The position numbers and the translations under genes are program-made. A stretch of 64,000 bases of DNA from Angiostrongylus vasorum (Eukaryota; Nematoda; Chromadorea; Rhabditida; Metastrongylidae). Of the stretch, positions 1 through 15,000 are shown piece after piece. How positions within the stretch are numbered: position 1 is the first letter of the stretch; the number at the start of each line of letters is the position of its first letter. The notes under the pieces are model-generated. The model saw only the letters and a program-made list of their open reading frames with translations, was not told the DNA's origin and searched no databases. The DNA lies in contig JADANN010000098.1 in NCBI GenBank assembly GCA_018806985.1, positions 930,001 to 994,000 of the forward strand. Reading direction: 5' to 3'.

Positions 1-25
1 TCGAAATTAAACTGCTTGCTTTCAG

Positions 26-3000
26 GGTACTACTTCTATGGCAGAAGATCCTCTGCGAGCCATCGACAGCTCTGAAAGAGATGATAGATGAATATGTAGG
101 TTCCATTGCTTTTTTTATTTTTTTATTCTTTGTCTCCATCTGGAAACTACACTTTAGGCTCAGTCGGTGGAAATCGAAAGACTGGACGTTGAACAAAAGC
201 TTCAATATCTCATTGAAAGAGCAAATTCTTATCTGATCTATTATGACTACGACAAATGTGCTGAGCTCATAAAGTGAGTTTGTTACGAACTTCAATCCCT
301 CGGTTGTGAACAGTTCATAGGTATAATTCTTTTATGGACGCATACCGTCATAAGTACCCTTTCCAGAAATAGCTCCACCCCTTCTTGTTCTTTTTGCTCT
401 ATGATCCGCTTGTTCAGTCTCTCCTTAGTCTTTCTTTTTTTTTTCAACTGTCTATTTTATTTCACGTACTTTTCCGCGCTTTCTGAGTATTTTCGCTTTA
501 TATGTATGCTTAGAGCGAGAAAAAGAAATGGAAAATCTGTTCGCTGTCCAACCACAGTGCTGTCGTTCTTTTGCAATGGTTTCCCGCTATTTGCAGAGCA
601 CATTTCGGAATGTCGGAGTTTTTTATATCCTCCGATTCCACTCGGTAGTAATGCTTTGTTTAAAGGACTAGGAAGGAAACAGTATTTAGTTATTGGTGCA
701 AATTTTAGCTTCATCTTCTTCTGAAAACCGGCTCAGTAAAAGACAAGTTAGACTTAATTTTCGGTGGACTCCTCATTGAAAGTGAACGAGAGGACACATA
801 TGAGACTGGCGACGTTGAGGAATCTTGTCTGAAAGTAGTAAATTGGAGGACGAGAATAATGCCAGCGAGTCTCGATGACAGGTAGTCTGGAATGAATCAG
901 CTACCTCTTTTCTGATGCATGGAATCGATAGTTTACGATTTATTTGTCACTGATGTTTGGGATCTGGATGCGAAGGAGAACAGATTCGAAGAAGAAGAAC
1001 AGCCATGAGAATAAACAACTATTGGGGAGATTAAAGGATCTGTCATATTTTTTTCAAACAGGAATTTACGCTTTAGAAATTATTAGAGTTATACTGCGAC
1101 CTAAGGAAATGAACCCATAGAACTCGAATCATGCCAAGAGAATGCTTTAAAAATTTTTTTGGCTGTACTGTATTCCGCGGAACACCAACTGCGTTGTAGA
1201 AACCTGCTCTTACAACGTCACATGAAAAAAACGTGTTTGCCGATGAGAGCTTTGTGCCGTTTAGAAAAAGTCGCAATCCTCTGTACATGCAACAGAAGAA
1301 ACATAAACCTGGAATTAGTTCCCTACTAAGGGCGGCAAACAAGCAGAATTAATCTATTTAATACTCCTGTAGAGACTTTCTTGATTAGAATTGCTGTCGG
1401 GTAGGCAGGTATGAAGCCCATTTACGATTTGTTGAGGGAAGGCTTCTGCACAGCGATAATTAGTGCACGAGTGTTTTGTTTGTTTGCTGAGAGCCTGCTT
1501 TAATAGAAGACATATGGCCGACGTGTACACGCGAAATAGATGGTAACGTCATTAGGTTCGTCTTTCATAAGTTGAACAAAAAAGGGTCAAATGGGAGGAT
1601 GAAAAAGAACTCGTTATGAAGCCCATAATATTCACACGCCACCGTTGCAGTGCAAGTTTCCGAAGCCAGCAAGCAGAGCAAACTATTCTCGAACACAAAC
1701 GTGTATGTTACGTCTAATTCTCCATATTTGGGGCGAACTAGCAAATGTGTACGAACATTTCTCCTTTCGTGTGATTTTTCTCTCCAGTTGACCATGCAGA
1801 CATGTTTGACGAACAAATGAAGTATCTGGGAGAAATGTGAAGAAAGTCGCGATGAAGATTTCCATATTTAAGTGTAATTTAATTACAATGTTAGCTTTTT
1901 ATTTACTGCCTACTATGATTTTTCATGGCAGGGTATTACGTGTGAAACAACCACAATGTTGCTGAGATATTTGCAAAACTCCGTACCGCAGGTGGCTGCG
2001 GTGGGGAACGAACGCGCTATTACCCTTTCCGGAGGCTAACGCGTTCACCGCCACACCAAGCGGGGCCTTCTTTTCGCTTGCCTCTCGGCTAGTTCTATCG
2101 ACCAGCGCCATCAGCAGTTACCCGTCAACGGGATTGATCTACGGAGCTCAGATCGACAACGAGTCTATTTTAGCTGAGTGTAGTCGAAATCACAATGTTA
2201 ACTTTTTATGAATGCGTCGTTTTCTTGTTCAGCAATCGCGAGGTTGTTAAACAGCATACATTTATTTCCATAGAAAAAACACAATACAATACAACAGTAG
2301 CTGACGTTTCGGCAGTATCGCCTTCTTCAGAGCCTGGATGTATGCTGTTTAACAACCTCGCGATTGCTGAACAAGAAAAAAGAGAACGACGCATTCATAT
2401 TCCAATGCCGAGGTTAATAGAAAGTCGATCCTGGGAACTGTTAACTTTTTATTTACAGCCTATCCCGTTGATGGGTGATTGCTGATGGCACTGGTCGATA
2501 GAACTAGCTGAGAGGTAGGCGAAACGATGGACCCGCATGGTGTGGTGGTGAACGCGTAAGCCCCCGGAAAAGGTAACAGCGCCCTCGTTCCCCACCGCAA
2601 ACACCTGCGGTCCGGAGTTTTGCAAATATTTCAGCATCACTGTCGTTGTAATTTAATTGTTTCCAATTGATGACTTTTCTACATGGTTCACTGATTACAT
2701 GTTACAAGGGGCCACTCCAGCATCGAAGAAACAGAGGCTGAGGCTTTTTGTGAGACTGTTTTAAAAATTTGGGAAAGGTATCACGGCTGCAGATCTACTG
2801 CACTGCATATCCACCAAGTGAACAATAGATGGAACCTGTCTATGAGACATTACTTTGATTGTAAATGTCGGCGGAAGGTGTAAATTGTATATAGAAGGCA
2901 CTGTGCATAAAGAATTGTAACTCCCAAAACCGACTTTTTAAACCTCGGCATTGACCAATAATTCATTATTTTCTTGATAGGCACACACGTGGTTCCGCGG

Positions 3001-6000
3001 ATTTCACTTTCTTCGAAGCCGGGAAACACAAGTTAACTGCAACCTAGTCAGCCAAATATACCTCCCTAACCCGAACAGGAAAATCACGAGACGTAAACTC
3101 CGATCACACTGGAAACAAAACAGCTTTGTGATATACGCATCGCTCTCAATGAGTTGTTCACTGAGTGTTCCATGTGAAGAAAACTACAAAAAGTTCACAT
3201 GGATAGGTGATCTGCCTCTTTAATGCTTTTCTGTTGCGGGTATGATGGTATTTGGCTAACTAGATTGCGCTGAACTCGACGGTCTCTGAATGGACCGAAA
3301 GTCGGCGGAAACGTCAGCTATTGCGGATAACTAGAATAATAACAACCTCTTGTTTGCTTATCAAGGATGTAGAAAATTCAAGAATTTTAAATTGTAGAGA
3401 GCGGAGAATATCTGTAGAGCATGTATGTCGAATGTAACCTGTAATGTTTTCCAAGGAATCCGAAAACACATCTGAGAATTGCACTCCCTAAGCACGTCTG
3501 TGAACAGATTCATTGGTACCTTCCACATCAGCACTAAAGTTATCAAGCAAGCAAAAAGTGTTATGAGAAACTACGGAAAAAAATAAAACCGACGAGGATA
3601 TGAATTGAAATGAATGCATGGTATTAGGTCTGTTCCTTCATTAACTCCTACTCCTTGTGTGAGGTGCACTCAATACATATTAGCCGTTAATCAGTTGTTG
3701 AGATGGTATGACTATAAATATGCATATTATCGCGGAAACACAAAATTAGTCGTTTTGTTCTTATTATTCAGTTATGCTCTGGAGTGTTCATGTTTGAATG
3801 TGGAATTCGCAGGAAAACTGGGTAAACGAACGCGTTTTCAAGAGCGCGACATTGCCCAGCTTGTTCTTGATCTCAATATGAGTTCAGCAGGATCATCGAT
3901 AACTAGTGAAGATTTAGATGTTCCTACAAACTGCGCCTTAAATAACGACACACTCTTAGAGCAGGTATGATTATGTTTCGCTAAAATTTAATGAATTGTA
4001 GATACTTTTCGTAGTGAATATGAATTTTCAGGTATCATTAGTTGAGAAGGACGATAAAGATGTTGCACTGTCGTCAATACACCTTGCAATTTTATTTGCT
4101 GTTTTCCGACTAGAAAGAAAAAGTGAGCACTGCGACGAGTTATTCATGGAGAAAGCGGATGCATATTTAGAAGCGGTAAGAGTGGAAACCGGCTTAAAGC
4201 AGTATCCCGTATTTCAGTATTTAGGTAGAAAAAAGCTGGGATTCCCACGACCGACTTTTAATTAACCTAGGCATTGATCGAAAAAATTTTTATATTCTTG
4301 TTTAGCAAGCACGAGGTGTTATTTTGCTTCTTTATTTACGCACAATCTGACGTTTCGGAAGATTTCGCCTTCCTTAGAGCCGCTTTCTATGTTTCTTTCT
4401 CTCTTTCATAGAAAGCGGATCTGAGGAAGGCGAAATCCACCGAAACAGCTTGTACATAAATAAATAGAATAACACCTCGTGTTTGCTGAACAATAACATA
4501 AAGAAAAAAAAGCATTACAATTTTTTTTATTTGGGGTGTGTTGGGCTCATGCTAGGTCGTTTCATTGTGTGTTGATTCAATACAACATTTGAAGGTAGTT
4601 TTTCAATAAATGCCGATTTTTTTTTCGTAACTGAAGAAGATAAGTTTAGAGCTCGACTTACCTGTAGAAGAGCTTTGTCCTTAAAGGTTATTTAGTTTTT
4701 TCAAATTATCGTACAACTTCCAAAATTACTTAGAATTAAACTTTGCAAGAGGACAGAGGAAGAGATTCGAATTTTTAAAATCTCCATCGCAAGCGTTGCA
4801 GCTTCTAACGTCAACAATACATTGACTAACACCATGGTATCTTGATGGGATAAGCCCGCTTGTTCAATCAGCTAGGCGTTTCAAATACAAGCGTTGATGA
4901 CGAAAAGCAGAGAAACTATGTTGCATATGCTATGGAATATCACAGTTTCATCTTCGTTTAGTAATGGAATACGGTTATTGTGGGCAGTGACACATAAATT
5001 GAAATCGTTTCTATTTACATTGCTAAAGTTCACTAAGAACTGTACTATATTAATTTAAAGTTATTAGCGGCCACCATTTTCGCATTGAATGAGTTGTGCC
5101 CAGTCCTTCTTGCAGCTCATATTTTAATCTTGATAGCGAAATTTTGACGGTATGCTATAAAATCCACTTAATGAGCATCTTTAGCGAAACGATCACCTGT
5201 CACCTGTCGTCTCTTTGATCCTCGAGTGACTCGAGCAGGCGCGAGTAAATCTTCCATTTTTCCCTGTCGCGTTCAAGAGTAGCCCAGTGGGTTCTGCTCG
5301 CTCTGGGATTCGTAGAGCGTCATATCTTTCTTCTAGGCTCTTCTTGGAGAACTCTGACCATCGGGTCGGTGGTCTTCCTGTAGTGCGTTTAACATCCCGA
5401 GGAATCCAGTCACCAACCTCTCTTGTCCATCGGTTGTCGTTCATACACATTACGTGTCCGACCCACCTTGTCTTCGACTGTGTGGCGTGCAGAACGGCAT
5501 CTTTGGTTTTTGATCGTTAACGCAGGTCGGAGCTTCGAATACCTTCCCTTACTTGTGTGGAACGGGATACTCCTAGCATCGTCCTTTCGAATGCGCGTTC
5601 ATTAACGCTGAATGATTTTTCATCCTGTTTATCCAGCGACCAGGTTTCTGACGCATACGTTTATGCAGCAAGTATCGTTGAGTCGGAAAGACGGGCATGG
5701 AGTCGGGTGTTCTTTGTCCTCTTCACTACATCCTCGATGCTCTTGAAAGCTCCCCAAACCGCTCGTTTCCTTCTGATCAGCTCTGGAGCTAAATCGTTCA
5801 TCATATTGATTTCCGGACCTAGATAGACATAACTGGAGCATTCGGAGATATTCGTTCCTTTGAGCGAAATGGGGCATACGAAGCCAATCCGTTCTTCACG
5901 AATATCGTTTTTGTGAGATTTAGTCGAAGACCAGTCTTTCCAAAGGCTTTATCAAAGTCGACAAGCATTCGTTCGGCTTGGCTAATGTTCGGTGTTATAA

Positions 6001-9000
6001 GGACGATGTCATCAGCAAAGCGAAAATGGTGTAATTAGCGACCATCGATTTTCACTCCCACATTATCCCATTCCAATGTTCGCATGACTTTCTGGAGGGT
6101 GGCGGTAAATAATTTTGGCGAGATGGTACCGCCTTGCCTAACTACTCCTTTGATGCCAATGTTAATATCGTTGTAGAATGGTGATATCTTGGTTGTGAAA
6201 TTTTTTGTACAACTCACGAAGAATCTTTATGTACTGAGTAGAGACTCCTTGTCTATCAAGGGCTCCCATGACTACTTCTATCTCTGTTGAGTCAAAGGTC
6301 TTCTTTAAATCAATGAAAGTGAGACAGAGCTGTCTTTTGTACCCTCGCGGTACTTCAGTGAGTCTTGCTATTGTATGAATGTGGTCCATCGTACTGAATC
6401 CTTTTTGAAACCCTGCTTGCTCACATGGTTGTCCTTCTTCCAGTGTTCTGTCAATCCTGTTTAGGGATGACTCGAGTGAAAAAATTTGTAGACGACAGAC
6501 AGCAAGCAGATCAGGGGATAGTTGCAGATATCGTGTAGGTCACCGTTCTTAAAGAACAACACTGTCCTGCTGATCTTCCACTGAGTAGGGACTTTGCATT
6601 CGGACAGGTAACGTGTGAAGAGCCGAGCCAATGTGTTTACGAGGATTGACGGAAGGTTCTTCAGGTGTTCTGGTCTTATCCTGTCCGGACCTGGATTGTT
6701 CGATTTTTCACCAACGAAATGGCATGTCGGATTTCGGAAAGTAGAACCGGTGGTACAACATATCCATCCTCCTTTATTTCATATGACGGAAGGTGGACGT
6801 GGTAATCGAAGAGATCTGAGTAGTATTCGTGAATGATTTTCTCCATTGCCTTTCTGGACGCTGTAACTGTTCCGTCTGGGCGTCGGAGTGCATTCATCTT
6901 GGTCTTGTAATTGGCGAAGCTTCGGTGGGCTTTGCGAATGCTTTTCCCAGCCTCTGCAGCTTCGACCATTACTGCTGCTGTTCTCTCTTCAAGATCTTCT
7001 TTTATCGAATCTTTCTTATCTTCTTTAGCCAGATGACAATTGCGGCTTATTTTTCAAGAACTACACCAATTTTTTTTTGCAACGAGAGCGCTTGGGACGC
7101 CGTGATTAACTATGCCGTGTGGTGCCGTACTGTGCCTGAAGGTTCGACCACGTCATCTGTCAACCAAGCCTGTTGGTACTTTGTGGTCAGGGATCGGTAC
7201 CAGACTTATTTGGGAAAAGCACCTTTCTATCCACAGCGTCTTCCGATGACTACCTGTCGTGAAGGCACGTGGAAGCTATCAGGGCTATCTTAGGATTCCA
7301 GTGGGGATCAACAAATAACATTCCATGGCTTTCATGAAGGTAAAATCCTTAGGTCGCAACCGAACCCACACACATATCCAAAGGCTTTCATGGTAGACGG
7401 ATGCAAGGAAATAAGCCTAATCGAAGTGCTACGATCCACAAAATATGTAATGAGGACTACTTAAATAAATAGGATTTTTCCTTCATCTGAACTAAGCAGA
7501 ACTATTTCAAACGCTTCATTTTTTCACTGACTGCCCATCCTTTTTTTTCCATGGCGGGGGTACAATGTGAAATAGAACCACAAGCGTGCTAGGATGTGAC
7601 CATAACTCGGAACTTCTGGTGCCCTTCAGCCCTCGATTACCTTTTCTGAGAGCTCAAGTGTTATTAACTCCACCAACGGGAGGCTCCTGCTTTACCTTCC
7701 TCTCAACCAGTTTTTTTACCCTATCGTGCTATTAGCAATCGCCAATCGCTATTAAATTCCGTGATTCCTGTTGATGGATGATTGCCGACAACACCAATAG
7801 ATTACGAAAATGGCTGAGAAAAAAGCGAATGCAAAGGCCTAAGTTGGTTTGGAAGATAGCACATGATCACCTGCTGAAGGTAATCTCAGATTTGAAGCTC
7901 ATCTGAGATTCAGAGTTTTGCTCATATTTCATCAATCTTGTGGTTGGGTTTTTAAAATGATTCCGTAGTATGAAAGCTATCAAAAATCTAACCCTGCTCA
8001 TGTGACTAACGATTTTTGTGCCTTTAAGTATCGTTTCTTATCTAGAACTATGATTGATCACTGGATTTACAGATCATTCAACAGCGTCGATGTTGGTCCG
8101 TCCAAGTGGCTGCATTGTTGTCCCGCTGTGAGTTAGAGCGAACGAGAAAGAGACGTGTGGAACGAGCTTGTGCGCAGTCAGAACTGATTTGCAATCTTAT
8201 GGATGGTGTGGACGATAAGGTGAACATATTGAATAGATTCCTAAGCAGTTTATAAACTTGTTAAACATTTCTATGACACACCATTCCGTACTTATTCACT
8301 AGTATGGAGAAACTACGTGTCTAAAACGGTTGTATTGGGATCTCTAGGAAGAGTGGTTAAAATTGAAACTGATGACTCAAAGAATGAGCAGCAGTAAATT
8401 TTCAGAATTCTCATTGCTTTCTGCTCTGGATTTCCTCGACCTCCTCGTATCCTTTTATTTCTTTGTTTGACGATTCATCTTTCGGATGTGTGGCTTTTCG
8501 TTTCGAAGTTTCAGCTGTATTAATCTGACATAAGTGTCGCCTTCGAGCATTGTCTTAAATTGTCTCAATCTTTCAACCTCACACTCTGTAAACCAAAGAA
8601 TTGTTGACTAACTGGTGATCGGCTACAGTGACGATAATTAATTTCACACCAATATGTATACTGAAGTTGGTATTATCAAGTAGATTTACCAATGCCAAAG
8701 CAATGGAGAAGTTGTTTCATATGCAAAAGGCAGTAGAATCGAATTCTTTCCTAGCATGTACCTCTTCCATTGTGCTGCGCTACATGTTGCTTTCGACGGG
8801 TAAAGATCCAAACGATATCGATACCCCTATAATTTGGAAATTGTTCCAGACATCGATTGAGATTAAATGGAAACGTTGTGGCCTAGTACTTGCTAGTGGA
8901 TTGGAGCCTTTTTGGATTGCTCGTTGTGTTCATGCAGAAACGCTTCAATCACTGGGTTGTACTTCGGTAAGAAATAGACTATATAAATAGAGTGACTAGA

Positions 9001-12000
9001 CTTTACTTTGATTGATTACAATTCCACTGTAGTATCGTAGAACTTTACTCATCTATCAGCATTTTATTCTGTTATTATGTAATCGAGTGCAAGTTTTTTT
9101 CTCTTAGTTTCAAATCGCAGCTTCGGCTCGGCTTAGTTTGGCGACATGTGGGTAGGTTAGAGGCCCGTTTCTGGGATGATAGGATATTGGACACGTAAGC
9201 ACCTAGACAAGATTACTTATGGCCGACTTTTTGTCCTACACGCCACGTTTTTATTTATTTTGTTACTTATTTGTTTCTTCGACTCTGCTGTTCTTCCGTT
9301 TTTTTAACGATCTCTTTCATGCCACGATTGCCGTTTTCTTCTCACTTTGCTCTGGGTCTTAAAAGCGTAATATGTATCTTACTACATTTTTTTAGATCTA
9401 TGACCTTTAGGAAGCACTGTTTTTGTACGAGAAGTTGGAGATGTGGGACTGCGTTGTGAATTGCTTTAAGAAGCTTGGGCAGTTAGAAAAGGTTATTAAG
9501 CTTTTTGATTGTTACCCGTTATCTCGGTACATCTTCACCATTTATCTCCTGTTGCTTGACATTTTCTTTAGGCAGAAGCTCTAATTCACCGGTTGATTTC
9601 CGACAGACCGAATGACTCGATGCTCGTTTGTTTATTAGGAGACATCACTATGGAAGTTACGTACTACGAGAAAGCTATTCAAATGTCTAACGATCGAAAC
9701 GCTCGCGCTCGGAAGTCGCTAGGGAATCTATTGTTGCTCCGCAACCATTTTGAAAGTGCCTATGGGCATTTGAGGAGAAGTCTCGAACTTCAACCTATAC
9801 AGGTTAGCTGAATAAACTGCAGTTGAATCTTTCGACTAGCTAATATTCGCTTCCTTCAAGAACGATATTAGTTTTTTCTGGATTAGAATGTGTTTGCCGT
9901 TCACAAGTTGAACATACCGTCTCTACTGAAAAGGAAATTTGGAATATTATTTGTCGGCTCCTTGTGGGAGAGCGGTGTTCCTGTGTCTAACTGTGTCGTA
10001 TACCGAAGAGTTCATTGGCCCAGCGGAGTGTGCCAGGTTGTGAAAGGGTTCCTTACTTTTATATGAAGGAAAAAGAAAGTGAATCAATGCCAAGGTATGA
10101 CATCCATCTTGGTAGTAACCTAGTCTCAAACGGGTAGGTGTTCGTTCGATTTACAAGAACTGGCTATTTGCTAGCGACTTGAATACGCGCTCACAACGGC
10201 ACCTCAAATATTCAGGGGAAACGCCATACCGGTCTTTTAAAAACGCGACTTCCAAACTTTCCTTGATCTCGAAGGTCAGCTAAAATTTCAAGTATTCCCA
10301 GCAAGAAATCGGTGGCAAGAGGACACCATAAAAACCCGTGATGGGAAGTTGAAGAAATTGAAATGGGATTTTCTTCTTCAAGAGATGCTACTTCATAATT
10401 GTATGTAATGTGGTGAAGTAAAATGAGCATAATTTTATAACTAAAATTGGCTTATTACAAAGCACTGAATGAATTTGTTGAGAGCTAACGATGTACCAAG
10501 TCAGCTGTTTTGTCTTTCCCAACAAATTTGATGCGGGTGGGTCACACTGTTTATGTTATAGCTGAACTCCCAATATTAGGAATAGACAGTTTTGCTGTAG
10601 AAAAAGTGGTGCATGCGGTAGAAAGGTCTATGCGTCAGTTCTACATTTTTTGCATAGTGATTTTGGGACAAATTTTCTGCAATATACAATGTATTATGTT
10701 ATTTTTAGTTGGGTGCGTGGTTCAACGCTGGTTACTGTGCATGGAAAATGGGACGTTATTCCGATGCGGTAACATGCTTTCATCGATGTGTAAGTTGATG
10801 AGAAAGATCATTGCTGAGAGGCGTAGAACCTATGAGCTTAAGTCATTTTTATATGTTGTGTTGTCTGACGAGTTCCTGCTGTTTTGCGAGATTTCCGACC
10901 TTACTTGCTGCGATTGCGCACTACCTTTAGTGCACTGTCGAGCTTCTGTGTCATTTGACGGTTATCTTTTTTGAAGAAGAGGTTTGAAGCCCTTTCCGTC
11001 ATAGTCCACTTGGCTTACGAACCGTGGAGCATCATTCATACGACAGTTGCCCACATGAAAGCACTCAAATTATTTTGAGCTTGATTCCCGATTATTTTTA
11101 CCGTCAGTACTATTTTTTTTGAGCAACTCCCAGAGCAGTAGACCTGCTGTTAAACACGTGGAAAGATATATCGCAGTCTTTTTTTGACCTAAAGCTATAT
11201 TGAAATAAATTGCTTTTTTGATAGACGTGAATAGAAAGCTGACTAATTAACAAATGCAATACCTGTGTGTAGAACTTATAGATCATGATAGGTAGGTGGT
11301 TTCATGAGTTTTCCATGTGTGGGTGACCTTCATTTCTCTGGAAGTACAGAGTGGGTTCGTCTGGCTGTGGCAGAGAAGAGGTTGATTGTGGAACTATTTG
11401 TTTTGATACGCGAATTAGTTCAGAAGGCAGTTTCCTCATCTTTTCTGAGGCTGATTGTCTTATACCCTTCGAATATACATAATGATTCATGCATAATGTT
11501 AACTTTATCACTTAGTGCGTATTACAATTTTTCACGGCCGGTTGTTATGTGTGACTCAACAACAATGATGCTAAGATATTCGCGAAACCCCGGACCGCAG
11601 GTGTTTGCGGTGGGGAACGAATGCGCTAGTACCCGGGGCTAACCCGTTCACCACCACACCATTCGGGTCCTTCGTTTCGACTGTATCTCAGCATCATGGT
11701 GGTTGAGTCATTCATGTATAGTTCACATATGTGTTCGTTTATTGTTCGGTTGCATGGACAGTATAACGCAAATTGAACGTCGATCGCGTATTAACTCTGA
11801 GAAAAGTTATTATTTCTTTATTGTTTACCTTTGTTTCCTTACCAATTATGTATTCATTTATTTGATTCATTCACTCCCTATATTATTTTTTTTATTTTTA
11901 CCTTTTATTTTGTTTCTGCTTTATTTCTTATTTTCCTATTCCTATCTTGTTACTTCATTATTTCTGGTTATAACTTCCAGCATCATGTTTAGATAAATTT

Positions 12001-15000
12001 CGAAGAACAAGTTATATAAAAAGTTCGTAGCCATGTTTATCGCCCTTACATTGATGCTTTATGAACATTATGAACAGCTCGTTCTGCGGACCATCGAGTG
12101 GCAGTGATGCTCGAATCGGATGTCGTTCTCTCAACTGGACGGATTGTATTGTTACACAAATTATAGTATTAGTCGTTAAGCGAAAGCGTGTTCAATTAGA
12201 TGTATAGTAAAATAAAAAACTGTATCCGCAGTTCCACTTCTTTTTAAGTCTTCTGAAACCGAAAAGGTAAAGGTGGCATGCGGAAACTATGGCAGCTTTT
12301 GTATCCTTCGAATAGGGAGGGTTCACTGGTCAATTTTACGTTGTAAGGATGACTGGGCGCTCTGTGCATTAGAGGTAGCTGATGTTGTTACAAATAGTGC
12401 AGGTGACAATATTCACAAACAATACTTATTGCTATAAGTGTTTCCGTAGTGAACAACAGCATGAATTTATTAGATAAATATATTCATGTGATTTTATATT
12501 TGCAAGTTGATCGTTTTTTAAATACAAATAAAAAGTACTAGGTAGTAATGGTGAAGATCCACCCAATGAAATACTTTTAGGTAAGCCTTGAGCCAGATCA
12601 TTTTGAAGCATGGAACAATTTATCATCGGCATATATCAAGTTAGGACAGAAAGAAAGAGCTAGAAAGATTTTGCAGGTATGTTATAACTTTAGACAATTC
12701 TTTACCAAGGCAAGTACGAACAGTCTTTTCTTCACAACTGCTTTGAGTTTTTCTTGAGCTTAACGAAAATTTTCATGCTCTCTTGACCTCAATTCAGATT
12801 CTGATCACGTGGTGATGTTAACTAATTTATTGGAAAGTTGAAGATCCTTGGGTTCAAAATGTCCGACAAGCGGAATTCACAGTGCTATAATTTGCCGGAT
12901 CTAAACAAATATATTGGTCTTTTTCAAGATGTCGACCCAGAATCTTTGGGATCCTTTGATAATGTCGTTATAAAATTTTTTTCGCATAGCATTGACATCT
13001 CTATCTGGTTGATACAACACATGCATTATATATATACATATATGCATATATATATATATATATACATACATATATATGTATACATATATATAATGTATAC
13101 AATGTATAAATATACACACATGTGTATATATGTATTTATAAATGTAGTATGTGTGTAAAATTTTATGAAGTCCTTTTTACAGGAAGCGTTAAAGTTCAAC
13201 TTCGAGCATCCGAAAGTATGGGAGAATTTCCTACTTCTTTGTGTGGACACTGCTCAGTTCGATCAGGTTCGGATGATATCTAATGCCGTGATTTTCTGAA
13301 ACATAGCGAAACAGTGTTTTTGAAAACCCGCTTCTATTCAACCTTACTGGTATAATTAATATTTTGTTTATTTGTAAACTTACAAGGGTTGTTTTATTTT
13401 TTCTATTCTGGCAACATCATCTTCTTCAGATGAAGCGGTTATTTGAGTCGCATTTCCCCAGCATTTGTTTTCTTCGATATGGATCTTTGTGGTCGTATCG
13501 AATTAGCTCGGGTGGAGTGAAACACAGCACGAATTAAACCCATTTGCGACGACGCCTAATATTTCGAGACGTGTCCATAGAGCGGCGCCTAATTTTCTAC
13601 CCGACTCGCTATAACTCTTATTGAAATCTTACCCGCCACAATGTCCCGCAATTTGGAAACTGTGCCCGAACTGTAAACTGTATAGTCAGGTTTTTCTCTG
13701 CCCTTTAAAAGATTCCAGCGTTCTTCCCTTGTCCCTTGTATACATCATGTTCTTCTACACCCCCCACCCCCCACCCCCCACCCATGTTTTTGTTGTATAT
13801 ACAACTGTTGTGTGTAGATGAAGAAAAGCTCGTCTACTATGCAGTCACATGCTATCAACGTCTAATGAAGTCGGACAAGTTCTGCAACGATCATTACGGC
13901 GTTTACCCTTTAGTTTTAGTGTCCTCTCATTCCAAACAATACCCAGAAGTCATCATAGCAAATGAAAGTTCGAAAACAAAAAATCGCTTTCTAGAAATAA
14001 TAAGCGTTGCTTGCGATGCCAGCTTTTTCTAGGCTGAGGCATTTCTGCGCTTCTTCGCTGGCCGTACTCTGCCGTACACCCTCTTCAATAGCAATAGTCT
14101 CAGTGAAATGAGAAATTAAGTGAGAAATCGTTAAAAAAAATCACCCTCCCATGGACGAGCTGAGGTTTTACATCTGCATTAGATGAGTTATCAACTGATT
14201 AAAATAAGTATAGAAGAACTTCTGCGCACTAAAATTGATCCCCGAAAAGGTAATGACCTTTATGGAGGTTATGCCAGCCACTATGCCCCCATTATAAATG
14301 ACCTCCCTATAGATCACGTCGTCGCAAATATGTTCGAAATATTTGTATCTATTATTGAACCCGTTCAACCGCCACCTTATATATGAGTGCAAACGAAGTT
14401 ATAACATAATTGAACAGTTTGAGTCCCACATCGTCCAATTGCAGATGTGTCTTAACATCCCTAGTTATAAAATTGAAGTCGAATCTCCTTAGAGAGTCTA
14501 AAATCAGCTTTTCTTTAAATCTCCATGACTAAAATATTAGTACAACCAAATATGCCGTTCTTAACTATTTTTAAGGAAATCTGATGGCAAGAGGAAAATA
14601 ATATTTAAGATTTGACGCTCTCTTTAATCATCTTCTGATTAATATTGACATACTGCTACGATTCTTTTGCTGGAGATGTTCCCAATATTTCTAATTTTTT
14701 GAGAACGAAGATTCCTCATTCAAAGATTGACTTTTAGGCAATAAACGCCTTTCACCGGCTACTCGATCTGAATAAGCAACAAAAGGATGACGAGGTTTTA
14801 GATATCCTCACGTGGAACGTTTTACAAATGTTCAAAGAGGTTGCGTAACTTATTGTGATCCATTTTTTAAAGCGTCTTTGTTTTAGGCAGGTCATTTTTA
14901 TAAAACTTTTAAGGATTGAGGTTTTTTTTTGGAGTTTCAATGTGGACAAAATCGAGTTTTTTACGAGCTCTATGGTGCTATGAACTCCCTTTCCAAAATA

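Larger units (their letters stand above)
274..3771 (+). other. TTC27 intron 1, repeat-filled
   Basis: A 3.5 kb intron between two TTC27 exons (phase 2). It holds two MITE-like copies (about 1888-2199 plus and 2436-2660 minus), a foldback element nested between them (2208-2398) and a third element of the same foldback family (2928-3362). I see no gene in 300-1880. Confidence 0.6.

Noticed and set aside
3361..3546. Minus-strand ORF in TTC27 intron 1
   Set aside because: No splice sites or recognisable content; next to a foldback end.
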